A stretch of DNA of 20,076 nucleotides from Gnetum montanum (GCA_015680685.1 MNCI01016196.1:17173-37248), one strand, 5' to 3'; shown: positions 7,749 through 18,504, counted from the first letter of the stretch. Numbers and translations are program-made. The notes: generated by a model from the letters alone, not told the origin.

Positions 7749-8519
7749 ATCATCATAGATACAATGTAGTGGATCTTGGTCTCCACTACAAATACCAACT
7801 CACTATTGCATCAAATGAATAATGTTTTTGCAATACGTAGCAAACGTTTTGCTATTTATTTCCATGAGTTACACTTAGAGTTAGAGTTAGAAGTGAATGC
7901 CCACAATGTGGTAACTAACAATTGTATGGAGTCTTTATTTGAGTGGATTATACCTAGACACATTTCATGATTAGAAATAAATATTGAGATTGTTTCTTAC
8001 CATATCAGCATCTCACTTAGTTTACTTTTATTTTCTAATATGTTTACTTTGATTATGTTCTTTACATTTTCTAAGTATTTTACTTTTTCAATGTCTATTG
8101 GTAAGGCAGAGTAAGTATGGTTGGGTTCAAGTGTTAAGTGTAATTGTTTGGCAGCCCAGTAGTGACTTCACTTGATTCGCTCAGTAGTGAAATCACTTGG
8201 TAATTCTATGAATGATTACATGAGCCTAGGGTGTGTACAACAGGCTAGGAACAAATGATTATCACCATAAGCTAAGATAGATCTACATTTCTATCACTTA
8301 GATTTAGATTTTATTTTCATTTTCATTATGGAAACACTTAGAATTAATTTGATCCCACAACATCATGATATCATATGCCTCACTGGGAGTTAAAGCATAC
8401 TACTTGCACTTCACTAACTCAATGTGAGAATACAATGATCATAAACCAACTATCAATTGGTAGCATACTTACATTATCCATGCATGAATTACGATATGGT
8501 TACGCGTAAATGCTCATGA
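7749..8519 (+). repeat. Diverged LTR remnant (R-U5 part), related to LTR 1 and LTR 2
   Basis: From about 7870 the sequence follows LTR 2 in order: TTAGAGTTAGA, GAATGCCCACA (GAGTGCCCACA in LTR 2), CTTTATTTGAG, TACCTAGACA, AGAAATAAA, then GGTGTGTACA, GGAACAAATGATTA and ATCATATGCCTCA. AATAAA is at 7976-7981. It ends at GCTCATGA (8512-8519), close to the CTCATCA ends of the other LTRs. No U3 or TATA box precedes it, as expected if element B inserted into this LTR. The first 100 bases (7749-7850) do not align clearly. Confidence 0.6.
8445..8519 (+). repeat. 75-bp direct repeat, left copy
   Basis: It aligns without gaps to 11641-11715 at 58 of 75 identical positions by my count, including TAGCATACTTACATT and AATGCTCATGA. 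Similarity stops abruptly after GCTCATGA in both, which fits the 3' end of an LTR. Confidence 0.7.
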
Positions 8520-9269
8520 TGTCAAAGGCCCTAATACATCATAACTATGATGTTGTATTTACAAGATATTTGATATAAATCACCTATAAATACATAGGAG
8601 AGTTAGAAAATTCTTTATTTTCCACATTCAAAGAAAGGTGAGTTTATGCTATTTTTCTACTCCTTTGGCACCCAAACTTTCAAACTCCATAACTACCTCA
8701 CCATAGCTTTGATTTGTGTGATTCTTAAACCCTTTTGATGATGGGGTGATCAACGTAGTTGTGGAGGAGAGCATTATACAAAGTTGGATAATTTGAGTAA
8801 AATTTTTTCTAATACTGGAAGAGTACATTAATGGTAAGAATAAGAACAAATAGTCAAATCTTGATCAAATAATTGAATAAGAACTAATAAAGTTAATCAT
8901 CCATCCTAACTATCCATTCAAATACATAATAAACATGAGAATAACAATTTTGAGAGGTCATAATAATCAAAAGTACAATGAATAAGGGTTTTTGTTGAAA
9001 TTTTTCTAACTTTACAATCATAATAAGAGCTATAAAGTAAGAATATGGATAAAGTTGGGATCAAATCCAAGAATCCAAGAGAGGACTCTCAACCATTAGG
9101 AACTTGTTTGAAATCCTTATATAATTTCAAATGAATCCTTTATGATTGCATATGGCCTCTAAAAGACCCATAATAGAAGGATCCTTACAACAAAGGGACA
9201 AAAGACTTAGAGGTAGAGGAAAAGTTGGATAATAGACACCACAAGCACAGTAGGAGGCTGAATCCTTTA
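8520..9269 (+). other. Leader-like stretch without a gene; TATA-like motif at 8591
   Basis: AT-rich sequence after the LTR remnant. ACCTATAAATACATAGGAG (from 8590) resembles the TATA region of the LTRs, but no U3 or R alignment supports it as a promoter. I see no clear primer-binding site and no coding signal before about 9270. Confidence 0.35.
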
Positions 9270-11100
9270 GCATCCATCAGTAAATAGTTACAATCGACAC
9301 TATGCACAAGCTGAGGCTAAAGTACCACTAGCTTTAGAGCAAGGATAGTGGTTGACTTTGTCAACTGAATGTTTCTAGGCTATTTAGGAGAAATCAATCA
9401 TATCCATAGTTATAGTGGAACTCAACTTTGTATCATTCATGGAATTTGCTCCTGTCAACATTTGAGAATAGGTTCAAGCCTCTCCTCTATGGCTAACTCT
9501 ATCATGTAGTGGATAATGGTACTTAGGAGAGGTGTACCAATTTTAGAAGAACAAATAGGATGATGCCATAGTAAAAATTGAAGGAGTCATAATGCCTTAC
9601 TTAGTGGAAGTAATCACAAAGGCACTAAATATTTGCAACATTAGAGAAAATATTACATAGATATCTACAAGATTCGACATTGAGGTAAAGAAATTGTGAC
9701 TACAAAGGACCTATGACAAAGTAGATAAAGAATATAGTGAATTTTCTACTAGGAAGAAAATATATTTTGAGATTGGAACCTACCATATTTTTCCCACAAG
9801 AAGGCTCGATAGAATTTCCAACTATGCTGCAAGAAGAAATGTCATTCTCATGGGGAAATTTAATGCAAACATGATGCATTTGTTACTCTTATAAATTTAA
9901 AAAAAAATCAAAGAGAAGAAAGTAGGGAAGATCACTTTACCATTCCCTTGCCTCATCAAAAGGTTGTGCAAGCAAGCAAACATTCTGGGTTATACCAATG
10001 ATGTCCTATGCAAGGCCTAGAATGCATGTTATGTTGAAATCTTAAAACTAGTGCCTCCAAAGAAAGATCATTAGAGAATCCAACCAACACTGAGGGAGAA
10101 ATAGGATCCACACTTAAAGAAAATATCCTAACTACTAGATGAGAGCAAGTAGGACCTAGTGGATCAACTCTAACTAGTGATAGACTTGAATCAAGTGCTC
10201 CATTAGCACAATAAGATTATCAACCTTCGATGAGGCACCTACATCAAATTGCCAAAAATATAAGTTAGGGAAATAGAAAAGGTTCTACATTGTATAGAGT
10301 CAAAGATAATTTAGGAAAACCTATAGTATCAACTGGACTCGCTAGTGTTCAAATATCATTGTAGGTAGGAGAGGATGAAGATTGGACACAAAAAATCTCT
10401 GGAAGTGGTGTATCCTTTTAGGTCATGTTGGAGACAGAAGAAGGAACCACAATCATGGTAATGTAATACTAGGATGTAACAGAAGTAGAAGAGTTGATCA
10501 TATATCACATTAAGGAATCATTCAATGTTGCCATTGTGTCACTAGTAGATATTACTAGAACCAAAGATGTTGAAATGATAGCTGGTACATCCATGACCCT
10601 ACAAGAACATGAAGACATCTTAGATCAGCTACTGTAGATAGGCCAAGTAATGTAGAATCTCTTTGATATCCCTAACAATAGCACTATAGTATAGTTAGAT
10701 CTAATTTCAACAAAAGGAAAGCTAGTAATGGAAGTAACTAGAGATAAACATTAATAGAATGAAGTGTAGAGGTTGTAAGCAAAATTAGCTATCTTAAGAG
10801 TATAAAGAAAAGATCTTTCATGATCCATTGTGCTAGACTAGCTACATCAATTTAGAACTAAGTAGGTATCTCAAATTGTGATAAAAAACATTCAAGTAGA
10901 GATGAAAAGAGAAAAGGCAACATGGAATGCCTTTGTGGTTGAAGCCCAAACATATGCTCATGTCAAAGCATTAACTACCCTTGAGGAAGAGAATAAAAAG
11001 ATTACTACAAAAATTATGAGGTCGACAAACATAGAAAAGCAAAAGAATGTTTTCAATGAAAGAATCCACCAATTAAGAGAACAATGAGAGAGTTAACCAA
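9270..11100 (+). pseudogene. Extra decayed coding region upstream of gag, unknown function, coiled-coil C-terminus
   Basis: Conceptual reading, with several frame changes and many stops, gives protein-like stretches rather than random sequence, such as VELNFVSFMEFAPVN (about 9413), KIEGVIMPYLVEVI (about 9577) and ITLPFPCLIKRLCKQANI (about 9933). Its best-preserved part is 10878-11087, a 69-codon open frame rich in Glu, Lys and Thr with heptad-like spacing, probably a coiled coil. The LPFPCLIKRLC block and the coiled-coil tail resemble the plant 'putative plant transposon protein' domain (Pfam PF20167 type) found beside gypsy elements. That match is from memory of the pattern and is weak. It could also be an accessory ORF like those upstream of gag in Ogre/Tat elements. 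No role can be assigned. Confidence 0.4.
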
Positions 11101-11640
11101 GATATGAGGAAATTGACCAAAGAAAAAAGAACCTTATCAATGGAGGAAGTCTACACAATTTGCTAAAATTTAGTAATTAGATTATTGCATGGAAAAATGA
11201 GAACAAAAGCATGAAAGACTCATGGAGCACTTTAAGGATCAAGTGGGAATATTAAAGCAGATCAATAAAAAAAATCTAGATAGCCAAAGTCAAGATCAAC
11301 ACCATAACCATGTAGATACGTAATTAGCAACCCATCTTGGATTACCTTGCCCATGTCCATCAATTTGAAGTGAAAAACAAGGACCTATAGATCGAAGATT
11401 TCATAGAATACATGGGACTAACAAATCTCAAATATGCTAATCTACCCTTTCTCACAATAGGTAGATCAAGAAATGACCAAAAGTAGCAAGTAGCTGCAAC
11501 TTATGCATTATATGAAAAAGGGTTTGCAGATAAAAAGGATGCATAATAAAAAATTGCATATTTCAAACTTAGAGCTTGAAGTGGTTAAAGCTAGCTACTA
11601 GGATCAAAAGGATGTCACAATAAACCTAGCCTATAGAATG
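11101..11640 (+). other. Decayed tail of the extra coding region
   Basis: Lys/Glu-rich, helix-prone translations continue in broken frames, for example near 11180-11270, with frequent stops. They probably extend the coiled-coil part of the upstream pseudogene. I see no domain. Confidence 0.3.
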
Positions 11641-11715
11641 ACCAACTCTAAACTACTAGCATACTTACATTGTCCATCCATAGGTTATGATCTAGTCATG
11701 CATGAATGCTCATGA
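11641..11715 (+). repeat. 75-bp direct repeat, right copy
   Basis: The partner of 8445-8519, ending GCTCATGA. It stands 186 bp before the putative gag start. It may be the last 75 bp of an LTR whose rest is deleted, or a sequence block duplicated within the element. Confidence 0.65.
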
Positions 11716-11901
11716 CTTATATGGTAGATTGTTGGAATACCTAGCTACTCATCATTAACATCATTGCCAAGGATGTGTCAATGTCTGCTTAGAAGTTGAT
11801 TTTATAATAGTTTTTTGTATTAAGAATTATAAAATCTATCTTTCACACTTGAACCAATTATTTTAACACACATACACACTTAAAAACATCAAAAACGTAA
11901 T

Positions 11902-14583
11902 ATGGCTTCTATATGTAAGGAGAGATCTAATGAAATTTATAAGAGTCATGACAAAGGATATTATGAAGAAGATTGGTGTGCATCCATATAAACAAGAATC
12001 TCCCCATATAGACAAGAATCTCCTATGCTGACATTGATGTATATTATCCTAATCTTACATTTTTCTTCCACTAGGATGAACAACTAAGATGGAGAAATTT
12101 ATAGGGTAACATTGTTTAGCCTTGAAAACATTTTGCATTGTCTATGATGTAAGCAATACTTGTGAGGTAAAATGTTAGTCTTGTACAAGAAAGGTACCAC
12201 ATCACAAAGCACATAACTAGGTCTTACCAACAAACAAAGGCCTAGGTAAGAAGGGATGCTACTATGGAGATGAGGTATGAACTTGATAAAGGAAAGAAAG
12301 TACCACAAATGGTTGTCTTAGAGGAAAGAGACGATGCCATGTTCCACATAGAAAAATTCTATCAAAATCATGGATCTCAATCTCAAACACCAATCATCCA
12401 TATTGAAGATCCCATTAAGATAAAGTTGCATTTAGTTCTCACAAAAACATCTAAAGGAGATAAGGAAGACTCCATATTAAGGAGGAATTTAAGGCCTAGA
12501 ACCTCCACTAAATCAAAAAGGTATGAATCAAGGAGTCATAGAAGGAGAACTAGTCAATACCATTCTCCAACTTCTTCCTCTTCCTCCTCACACTCCTCCC
12601 AAGACTATGACAAGAGAGAATAATGAATAAGAGATCACGATAGAAAAAGATGAAAAAATCTTGGGAAACATAAGCATCAAAGAAGACATCTTGATGATGA
12701 AGAAGATGATTATGAGCAAAGAAGAGAAAGAATCAGACATGAAGAGAGAGAGAGTGTTATGAGCATCAAAGGGATCATCGCTACAATAAAGCTTATAAAC
12801 TTGAAGACTATGAAGAATCCCTACTAGCCACTTGTAGCATGATTAGTATCAAAGAAGTAGTGTATGTTCCTACTAGGCATGTGAGGGATAGTCACATCAA
12901 GTATCTAGATATGAATAATATCCCAAATTTGAAGGTCAATACAATGTAGATCCACAACACCATCTTCAAGCCTTTCATGATGCTTGTGCCCTATAGAACA
13001 TAGAAAATAATTAGTAGAAATTAAAGTTATTTTCCAGAACACTCATCAAGGAAGCAGAGAGTTGGTACAGGCACTTAGAAATAGAATTGATCTAAACATG
13101 AAGTATCATGATGGAGCTCTTTAATGATAACCATCAAACTTATTCTAGAGTGTTCAATTTGAGAAAAAAAAATTCAATGATGGAAGCAAGGAATACATGA
13201 ATGCCTTGATGCAGTAATGGACAGGTATTGTTCATTACTGCATAGATGCCCAAGCCATGGATTTTCTTAAGGAAACAACTTAGACATATCATTGATGGGT
13301 TAAGGAACAAGATTAGAGAAACTCTTGGGGTATATGCCTAAGGTAGGTTATCAAAAATGATAACCCATTGAATTCAATGACTCATTGAGAAGGAGGCTAA
13401 GGAGGAAGGAGAATTAAAAAAAAAAGAGAGAATCAATTGAAGAATATACTCAAGATCTTGCAATTCAGAAAAGGGATGTAAGAATATGTGAAAGACAAGA
13501 AGAAGAAACTTTGGAGGATATGAGCCAGCGGAAGACTCTATCCATCCAAAAATCAGTTAATGAAATTGCAACTAAGGTAGAAAAAATATGGGATTCCATG
13601 AATGAAGAATTTCATACCTCATTCAAGATATTAGAGGAGAAGACTAAACATGCCCTAAACAAAAACAAAAAAGAAGAAACAAAGAAGAGACAATGGATGG
13701 GAAAACTACAGACATAAAGGAAACATTACTTCAGTTGAAGAATTAATAGATTCTAGTTTAGAAGATAATGAACGATGCAAAATCTACCAATATGAAAATC
13801 CTAAGGGATGTTGGCCTATTATGGCCCATTTGCAAGAGTCTAGGGCATACATGTTTAATCTAATATTTGTTAAGAAACAGATGCCAAGACGATCACCTTA
13901 CCCACAAGGTAACTTCCAAAAACCTTATCAACCATCATATTATCCAAGTGGAGCTTATCTTCAACCTCAGGAACAATACTAGAATAGTGGTAATAACCAC
14001 AAGCATGGGAAATGCCACCATCATGGCAGCAGTATCCATATAGGCAACTAGATCCTTATGGATATTATGTTCAATGTTCAATCTCTTTGAGGAATGCTTC
14101 GGTCCATACCTCCTCTCACTATTATCCACTGGAATATCATAGATCCAAGACTTTGTGCATGGATTTAAATTATTACATACCTCAATTAGTAGCTAGTTCC
14201 TCACCACAAACTACTAACTCCTTACCATCGATGCCACTACTAGTCATGCAAGGGGAGTTGCCAACACAACCACAACAAAAGAGTACTATAGGGTAGTTAG
14301 TACATAAGAGGATGTGATGGTAAATGAACCTAGATCTAAAAAACATCATTTATTTAGGATAGGTCCCAAAAAGGTTCAAAGGATGGGAAGTTCATCTAAC
14401 ACTAACCTATCCACATAATCTCTTTTAGAGAATATTGTACTTTCAAAATCTACTAACCAGCATTTAATTTTTGTCATGCTCATCCAAATGGTAATGCATT
14501 ATATTAAAGCAGGAACACTTCCCAAGAAGAGAACATATACCAAAAGTCCCTTAGTATATCTTTAGATAGCATGTCATAAACCA
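11902..14583 (+). pseudogene. Gag of element C, decayed
   Basis: The proposed start is ATG 11902, which opens MASICKERSNEIYK and runs 30 codons including the stop. A 119-codon open piece (12264-12623, other frame) is basic, with a Ser/Arg-rich end (RSHRRR and a run of Ser) like a nucleic-acid-binding tail. The conserved gag core follows at 12928-13270: FEGQYNVDPQHHLQAFHDAC, KLKLFSRTLI and EAESWYRHLE, the family pattern for plant gypsy capsid. A helical segment is at 13511-13717. CKIY...GCWPIMAHLQ near 13771 may be a broken zinc knuckle. A Pro/Gln/Tyr-rich tail spans about 13880-14296. The frame changes at least four times. Gag would form the particle; this copy cannot. The exact start is uncertain. 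Confidence 0.75.
11984..12023 (+). repeat. 20-bp tandem duplication, two copies
   Basis: CCATATAAACAAGAATCTC (11984) and CCATATAGACAAGAATCTC (12004), 20 bp apart, in the N-terminal coding part of gag just after a stop. Confidence 0.8.
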
Positions 14584-15220
14584 TGCAAGCATCTACTAGA
14601 TTTTGGATTAGGAGGAAATGTAATTTTGTAAGAAATGTACAAAGCCTCATAACCACCTCTGCTAAAAAAGAGCAATATCTGATTAGAGCTTATGGACTAG
14701 TCAATTGCCATTCTAGTTGGATAGGCGGAAGATATTATTACCACCATAAGTGGCTAGTCTTATCTTGTTGATTTTCTTGTCATCCATGTGGGGAAAAACA
14801 AAGGGGAATTTCCTATAATTATGGGAAGAGCATGGCTTAGTGCTATGGATACTAAGCTAGGAAGCATAGACTTGTCCTTAGAAATCTCCAAATAAGATGA
14901 AGCTAGAATCATATAGAGGTGCAGAGTTCCATGTATTGCATACAATGATAGTGGGTGAAATTGTGTGCAAAACATTTGGGCCATAAAACAAGACACTAAT
15001 ATAGCATGTAATCAATGTATGGAGGACATGTGTGTTCAACAATGCCTATATGTAGCAATCACATGACAAGAAGACACTTAGTGGCTGATCATTGAAAAAA
15101 CAAACATAATCCAATATATGCATGGAATCGTTGAACAGAATCAAAAGTGCGTATATTAAAAAAACTAATAAGTTAGAATAGTTCAGAAGGAAACATCCCT
15201 ATGTACAATTAGATTAAGAA
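14584..15220 (+). pseudogene. Pol of element C: aspartic protease and linker, decayed
   Basis: CKHLLDFGLGGNVI carries the active-site Asp (codon 14599-14601) in an Asp-Phe-Gly context. GEFPIIMGRAWLSAMD shows the C-terminal block, here with the Gly-Arg pair that element B has lost. The linker with CIAYNDSG, ACNQCMEDMC and HGIVEQNQ matches element B. Against element B, stop TAA replaces CAA at the codon before EMYKA, and TAG replaces TGG in the SGW motif. Further stops include 14698-14700 (also a stop in element B) and 14938 (TAG region) onward. No indel is evident from 14584 to about 15340. Confidence 0.85.
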
Positions 15221-16140
15221 GAAGATATAAAATGGGATAATTAGAGATACAAGAAAAGTATGAACTAAAATCTTTAGAACTAAAAGACTTACTAGACAAA
15301 CTAGAATATGCTTTTCTAAATAACACAAAACCTAGTAATTATTAATGCCAACATTGATAAAGACTAAAAGAAGAAGTTATTAGAAGTGGTAAATAAATAG
15401 TTCACTGTGTTTGCATGGTCCTATGACGAGATAATTGGTATACATCCATGCATCTATCAACACTTAATTTATATAGATCCAAATGTCAAACCACGCCACC
15501 AACCTTAAAGAAGTTCAAATCTCAAACTCAAATAAGTTATAAAACAAGAGTTGGAAAAACTACTAAAAGAAGGGTTCATTTATCCTATAGCAAATAGTGA
15601 ATGGATTAGTCCCTTAGCCATTGTTTTAAAGAAAGGTGGCAAGTGCAGGATATGCATTAACTTCTGATTATTGAATTCAACAATATTTAAGGACCGTTTT
15701 CCTTTGTTATTTGTTAAGCAGGTCTTGGACACCACTGTAGGACATCACTACTATAGTTTCCTCGATGGGCACAGTGGGTATAATTAAATCCGCATTACAC
15801 TAGAAGACCAAGAAAAGACCACATCCACCAGTCCATGGAGGACATTTGCATATAAACAAATGCCCTTTGGCTTATGTCATGCACCTACTACCTTTCAAAG
15901 ACTTGTACTCAACATATTCTAGAAGTAATTTGGCAATGGGATTAAAGTCTTATGAATGACTTCTCCACATAAGGGCTAGATTTTAAACAAGCCTTGGACT
16001 ATTTAAAGTAGGTACTAAAAAGATGGTTAGAAACCAATCTAAAGCTCAATTGACAAAAAGCCATTTAATGATTCAAGATGGTATAGTTATGGGGCATATG
16101 GTATCTTACAAAGGAATAGAAGTAGATCCAGAGAAGATAA
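15221..16140 (+). pseudogene. Pol of element C: reverse transcriptase, decayed
   Basis: The connector LKSLELKDLLDKLEYAF is followed by a frame break at about 15340. RT then reads EGFIYPIANSEWISPLAIV, CRICINF, FLDGHSGYN (first catalytic Asp at 15764-15766), SPWRTFAYKQMPFGLCHAP and TTFQRLVL. The YxDD equivalent is Met-Asn-Asp (15952-15960), so the first Asp of the pair is Asn, where element B has Met-Asp-Asn. A one-base loss shifts the frame just before it. Stops fall at 15920 (shared with element B), 15926 and 16051 (TGA at the conserved Trp, where element B has TAG). Confidence 0.92.
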
Positions 16141-16790
16141 GGATCATTAAGAACATGACTTAAAGGTCACAAATCATTAAGGATGTTAGATCATTTCTTG
16201 GCCACACAAGATATTATAGAAGATTTATTGAAAATTTCTCAAAGATTGCAAAAAATCTAGTAGAACTCACGAAGAAAGATGTACCATTCTACTAGACAGA
16301 ACTAAATGAGAAGGCATTTGAGACATTAAAATAGAAACTGATTGAAACACCAATCCTTTGAGCTTCAAATTTGTTCAAACCCTTCCACATTATGGCAAAT
16401 GCTTCAAACTATGCATAGGGAGTAGTACTCACTCAGCTAGATGATCAAAGATGGTCCTATTATGTACACTATGCTAGTTGAAGCATCACCATGGCTATAC
16501 TTAATTATGCTACTATAGAAAAGGAGCTTATGGCGATAGTGTATGCACTTAAGAAATTAAGAAATTAATGTCCACATAGATCATAGTGTTATTAGATTTC
16601 TAATGAATAAACAAATATTTTATCTAGGGACGATAAGATGGCTCATGATATTACATGAATTTGACATCACCATGATAGATAAAAAGGAAATTGAAAATAT
16701 TGTAGTTGATCATCTATCCAAACTTAGATGAGAACCACAAGATAATGATGAATCATTATGAGCCTAATTTCTTGATGAAAATCTATTTAC
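16141..16790 (+). pseudogene. Pol of element C: RNase H and connection, decayed
   Basis: VRSFLGHTRYYRRFIENFSK leads into RNase H. The Asp motif reads MANASNYA, where the family has D at both Asn positions. IEKELMAIVYALKK keeps the Glu. About eight codons are missing at 16560, then INVHIDHSVIRFLMNK keeps an Asp, and FDITMIDKKEIENIVVDHLSKL keeps the last one. This C-terminal half is what element B has lost. Stops at 16332 and 16479 are shared with element B. Confidence 0.88.
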
Positions 16791-17667
16791 AAGAATAGAA
16801 ATGACTATAGTTTTAACAAAGAAGTCATGGATCTTTGATTATGTGACCTATCTCACTAGACAAAAGATTTTTGTTGTGTGGGACAAGAAGCAAAAGGAGC
16901 AGTTCCTTCATTGAGATGAACAGTATATGAAAGTTTATGGGGATGCTTATAAGATCTACACTAAAGGGCTAATCAGATGGTGTATTCTTGAGAAAGACTA
17001 GCAAAGAGCCTTATAAGATTAACATGATGAACCATGTGGTGATAACTATGCAAGTTGAAGGACAAAACTCAAATTGATGATGGCAGGCTACTTTTGGCCT
17101 ACCATATTTAGAGATGCATAGCAGTTCATCAAATCTTGTGAGAGGTATCAATGTGATGGAGGACTCAGGACTAGAAATGAAGATCCACAATAATGGATAC
17201 AACCATTGGAGCCTTTTGATATTTGGAGAATTAATTTTATGGGGCCCATCACACTAATGTCTAATGGAAAATGATATATTATAGTAATTATTGATTATTG
17301 TATCAAGTGAGAAGAAGTAGCTACAACGACTACTAAATTTTCCAACATATAATGAATTACTTTGGAATGCCCAAAATATTGATATCTAATAATGGAACCC
17401 ACTTCATCGAGTTATATTTAAAAAGCTAATGTAGTGCATTGGGGTCAATGATAAATTAACTACACCATATTACCCCCAAGCAAATGGTCAAGAAGAAGTA
17501 ACCCATAGGGAAATCACGAGAATGTTAACTTGAACTATTAGTCAATTTAAAAAGGATTGGAGCACTAAGCTGAATGATGCTCTATGGGCATATAGATCCA
17601 TATGGAAAATTTTTATTGGATATTCACACTAAGAACTAGTTTATGGAAAACTTCCTGGACTAACTTA
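16791..17667 (+). pseudogene. Pol of element C: integrase, catalytic Asp residues changed, truncated
   Basis: The zinc domain reads HDEPCGDNY and CERYQC: the second His and one Cys of the His-His-Cys-Cys set are replaced (element B has GGHY and CEHCQC). The first core Asp is Asn in WRINFMGP (17233-17235), the second is Asn in SNNGTH (17388-17390), and Glu is kept (17495-17497). About 25 bp is lost between the two Asp positions, shifting frame. Recognisable sequence ends at LVYGKLPGLT (about 17667). The tail present in element B is absent or unrecognisable. Confidence 0.9.
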
Positions 17668-18170
17668 GGAATCATTACGAATGATATCTCATTGGTTACT
17701 GTTCTCAATGCTCACGCTAAACTGGTCCAAGAGACGCTTGAAGTACAAGAGAGTTAAATTAAACAGTTTCAATCAATTATCTTGTTGTATATTATATACC
17801 CGTTTACATAATTTTTCTGTTTTTTGCGGTTCAATATTGACGTGAAATTGAAAAGGAAGTTCTATTACGTCTATACATAGCAACAATAGGATTAAACATG
17901 TGTTAAACCTGCTACATGGTTTGAATATGGTGCGATTTCTGCGCTTATTTTTCAAAATACATGCACTTATTTGAATTCCGGTGAACGTGTAACTGAACAT
18001 TTTTCTGACCCGGAGCAAAGGAATTTGTAGCATAAAATCGTCTCCTCGTTAATTTCTCCCAGAATATTTCTGGTAATTTTTGTTAAAAAATTCATTGCCT
18101 GTGGGAATTTTTATTTTATTTTACAAAATGGCTAAAACAGAGTTAATCTATCTGAGCATAAACCTGTTGC
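17668..18170. other. Boundary zone right of element C, no gene seen
   Basis: Similarity to element B's integrase ends before this stretch. 17700-17757 can be read as a helical peptide (LNAHAKLVQETLEVQES), which could be a divergent integrase tail, but I cannot align it. An 86-codon minus-strand open frame (17773-18033) has no recognisable motif. Base composition changes gradually and no target duplication or inverted repeat marks the edge. Confidence 0.4.
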
Positions 18171-18335
18171 ATGGCAGAGATGCCGACCAAGTGGAGACGA
18201 GCATCGGTGCAGAGGTTTGTGAAGAAAAGAAAAGACAAGACAGGGTCGGCTGCGGGCACCGCCGGCGACGGCTGCAGCATCCGTTGATATGTACCTACCT
18301 CAACGTGAAATCGGCCGCGATGCGCGCGTCTGAGG
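18171..18335. other. CpG-rich patch in the flank
   Basis: A GC-rich block with many CpG dinucleotides (for example CACCGCCGGCGACGG and CGGCCGCGATGCGCGCG) in otherwise AT-rich, CpG-poor DNA. It is open in two frames: a 96-codon + frame (18080-18370) and a 67-codon - frame (18143-18346). Neither shows a known domain. It could be an exon fragment, a promoter-type island or a recent insert; I cannot tell. Confidence 0.45.
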
Positions 18336-18504
18336 ATGAGCACCAAAAAGAGAAGGTTCTTTTTAGTTAGGCTGAGGAAGAACCTGGAGAGGAGAGAAAC
18401 CCCTTGAGAAAAATATGGTATGCCATCATTGCATGTGCCAATTGTAGTTTCAGATTGTCATAACTATATGCAGTCAATGTTGTGAACCCACAATTCGTGT
18501 GAGA

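Larger units (their letters stand above)
7749..17667 (+). mobile_element. Element C: oldest, host gypsy element carrying an extra reading region, gag and pol
   Basis: A diverged LTR remnant is followed by an extra broken coding region, a leader, gag and pol in standard gypsy order. The right end is lost: integrase similarity stops at about 17667 (possibly as far as 17780), and there is no 3' noncoding region or LTR. Its left end is interrupted by element B, so U3 of its 5' LTR is expected left of the window. A second model is that 7749-11715 is a separate related element and the gag-pol element starts at its own short LTR remnant (11641-11715). The sequence does not decide between them. Confidence 0.6.

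Noticed and set aside
7749-7800. tRNA primer-binding site after LTR 2 (TGGATCTTGG, about 7770)
   Set aside because: It does not match a plant tRNA 3' end I recognise, and in the nested model the sequence after this LTR is another LTR, not a leader.
12099-12308. Minus-strand open frames (also 3729-4052, 14760-14996, 17011-17202)
   Set aside because: They lie antisense to gag or pol segments identified by protein similarity and show no motif of their own.
18080-18370. 96-codon + frame and overlapping - frame as genes
   Set aside because: No recognised domain, both strands are open because of GC-rich composition, and no splice or promoter evidence can be judged.
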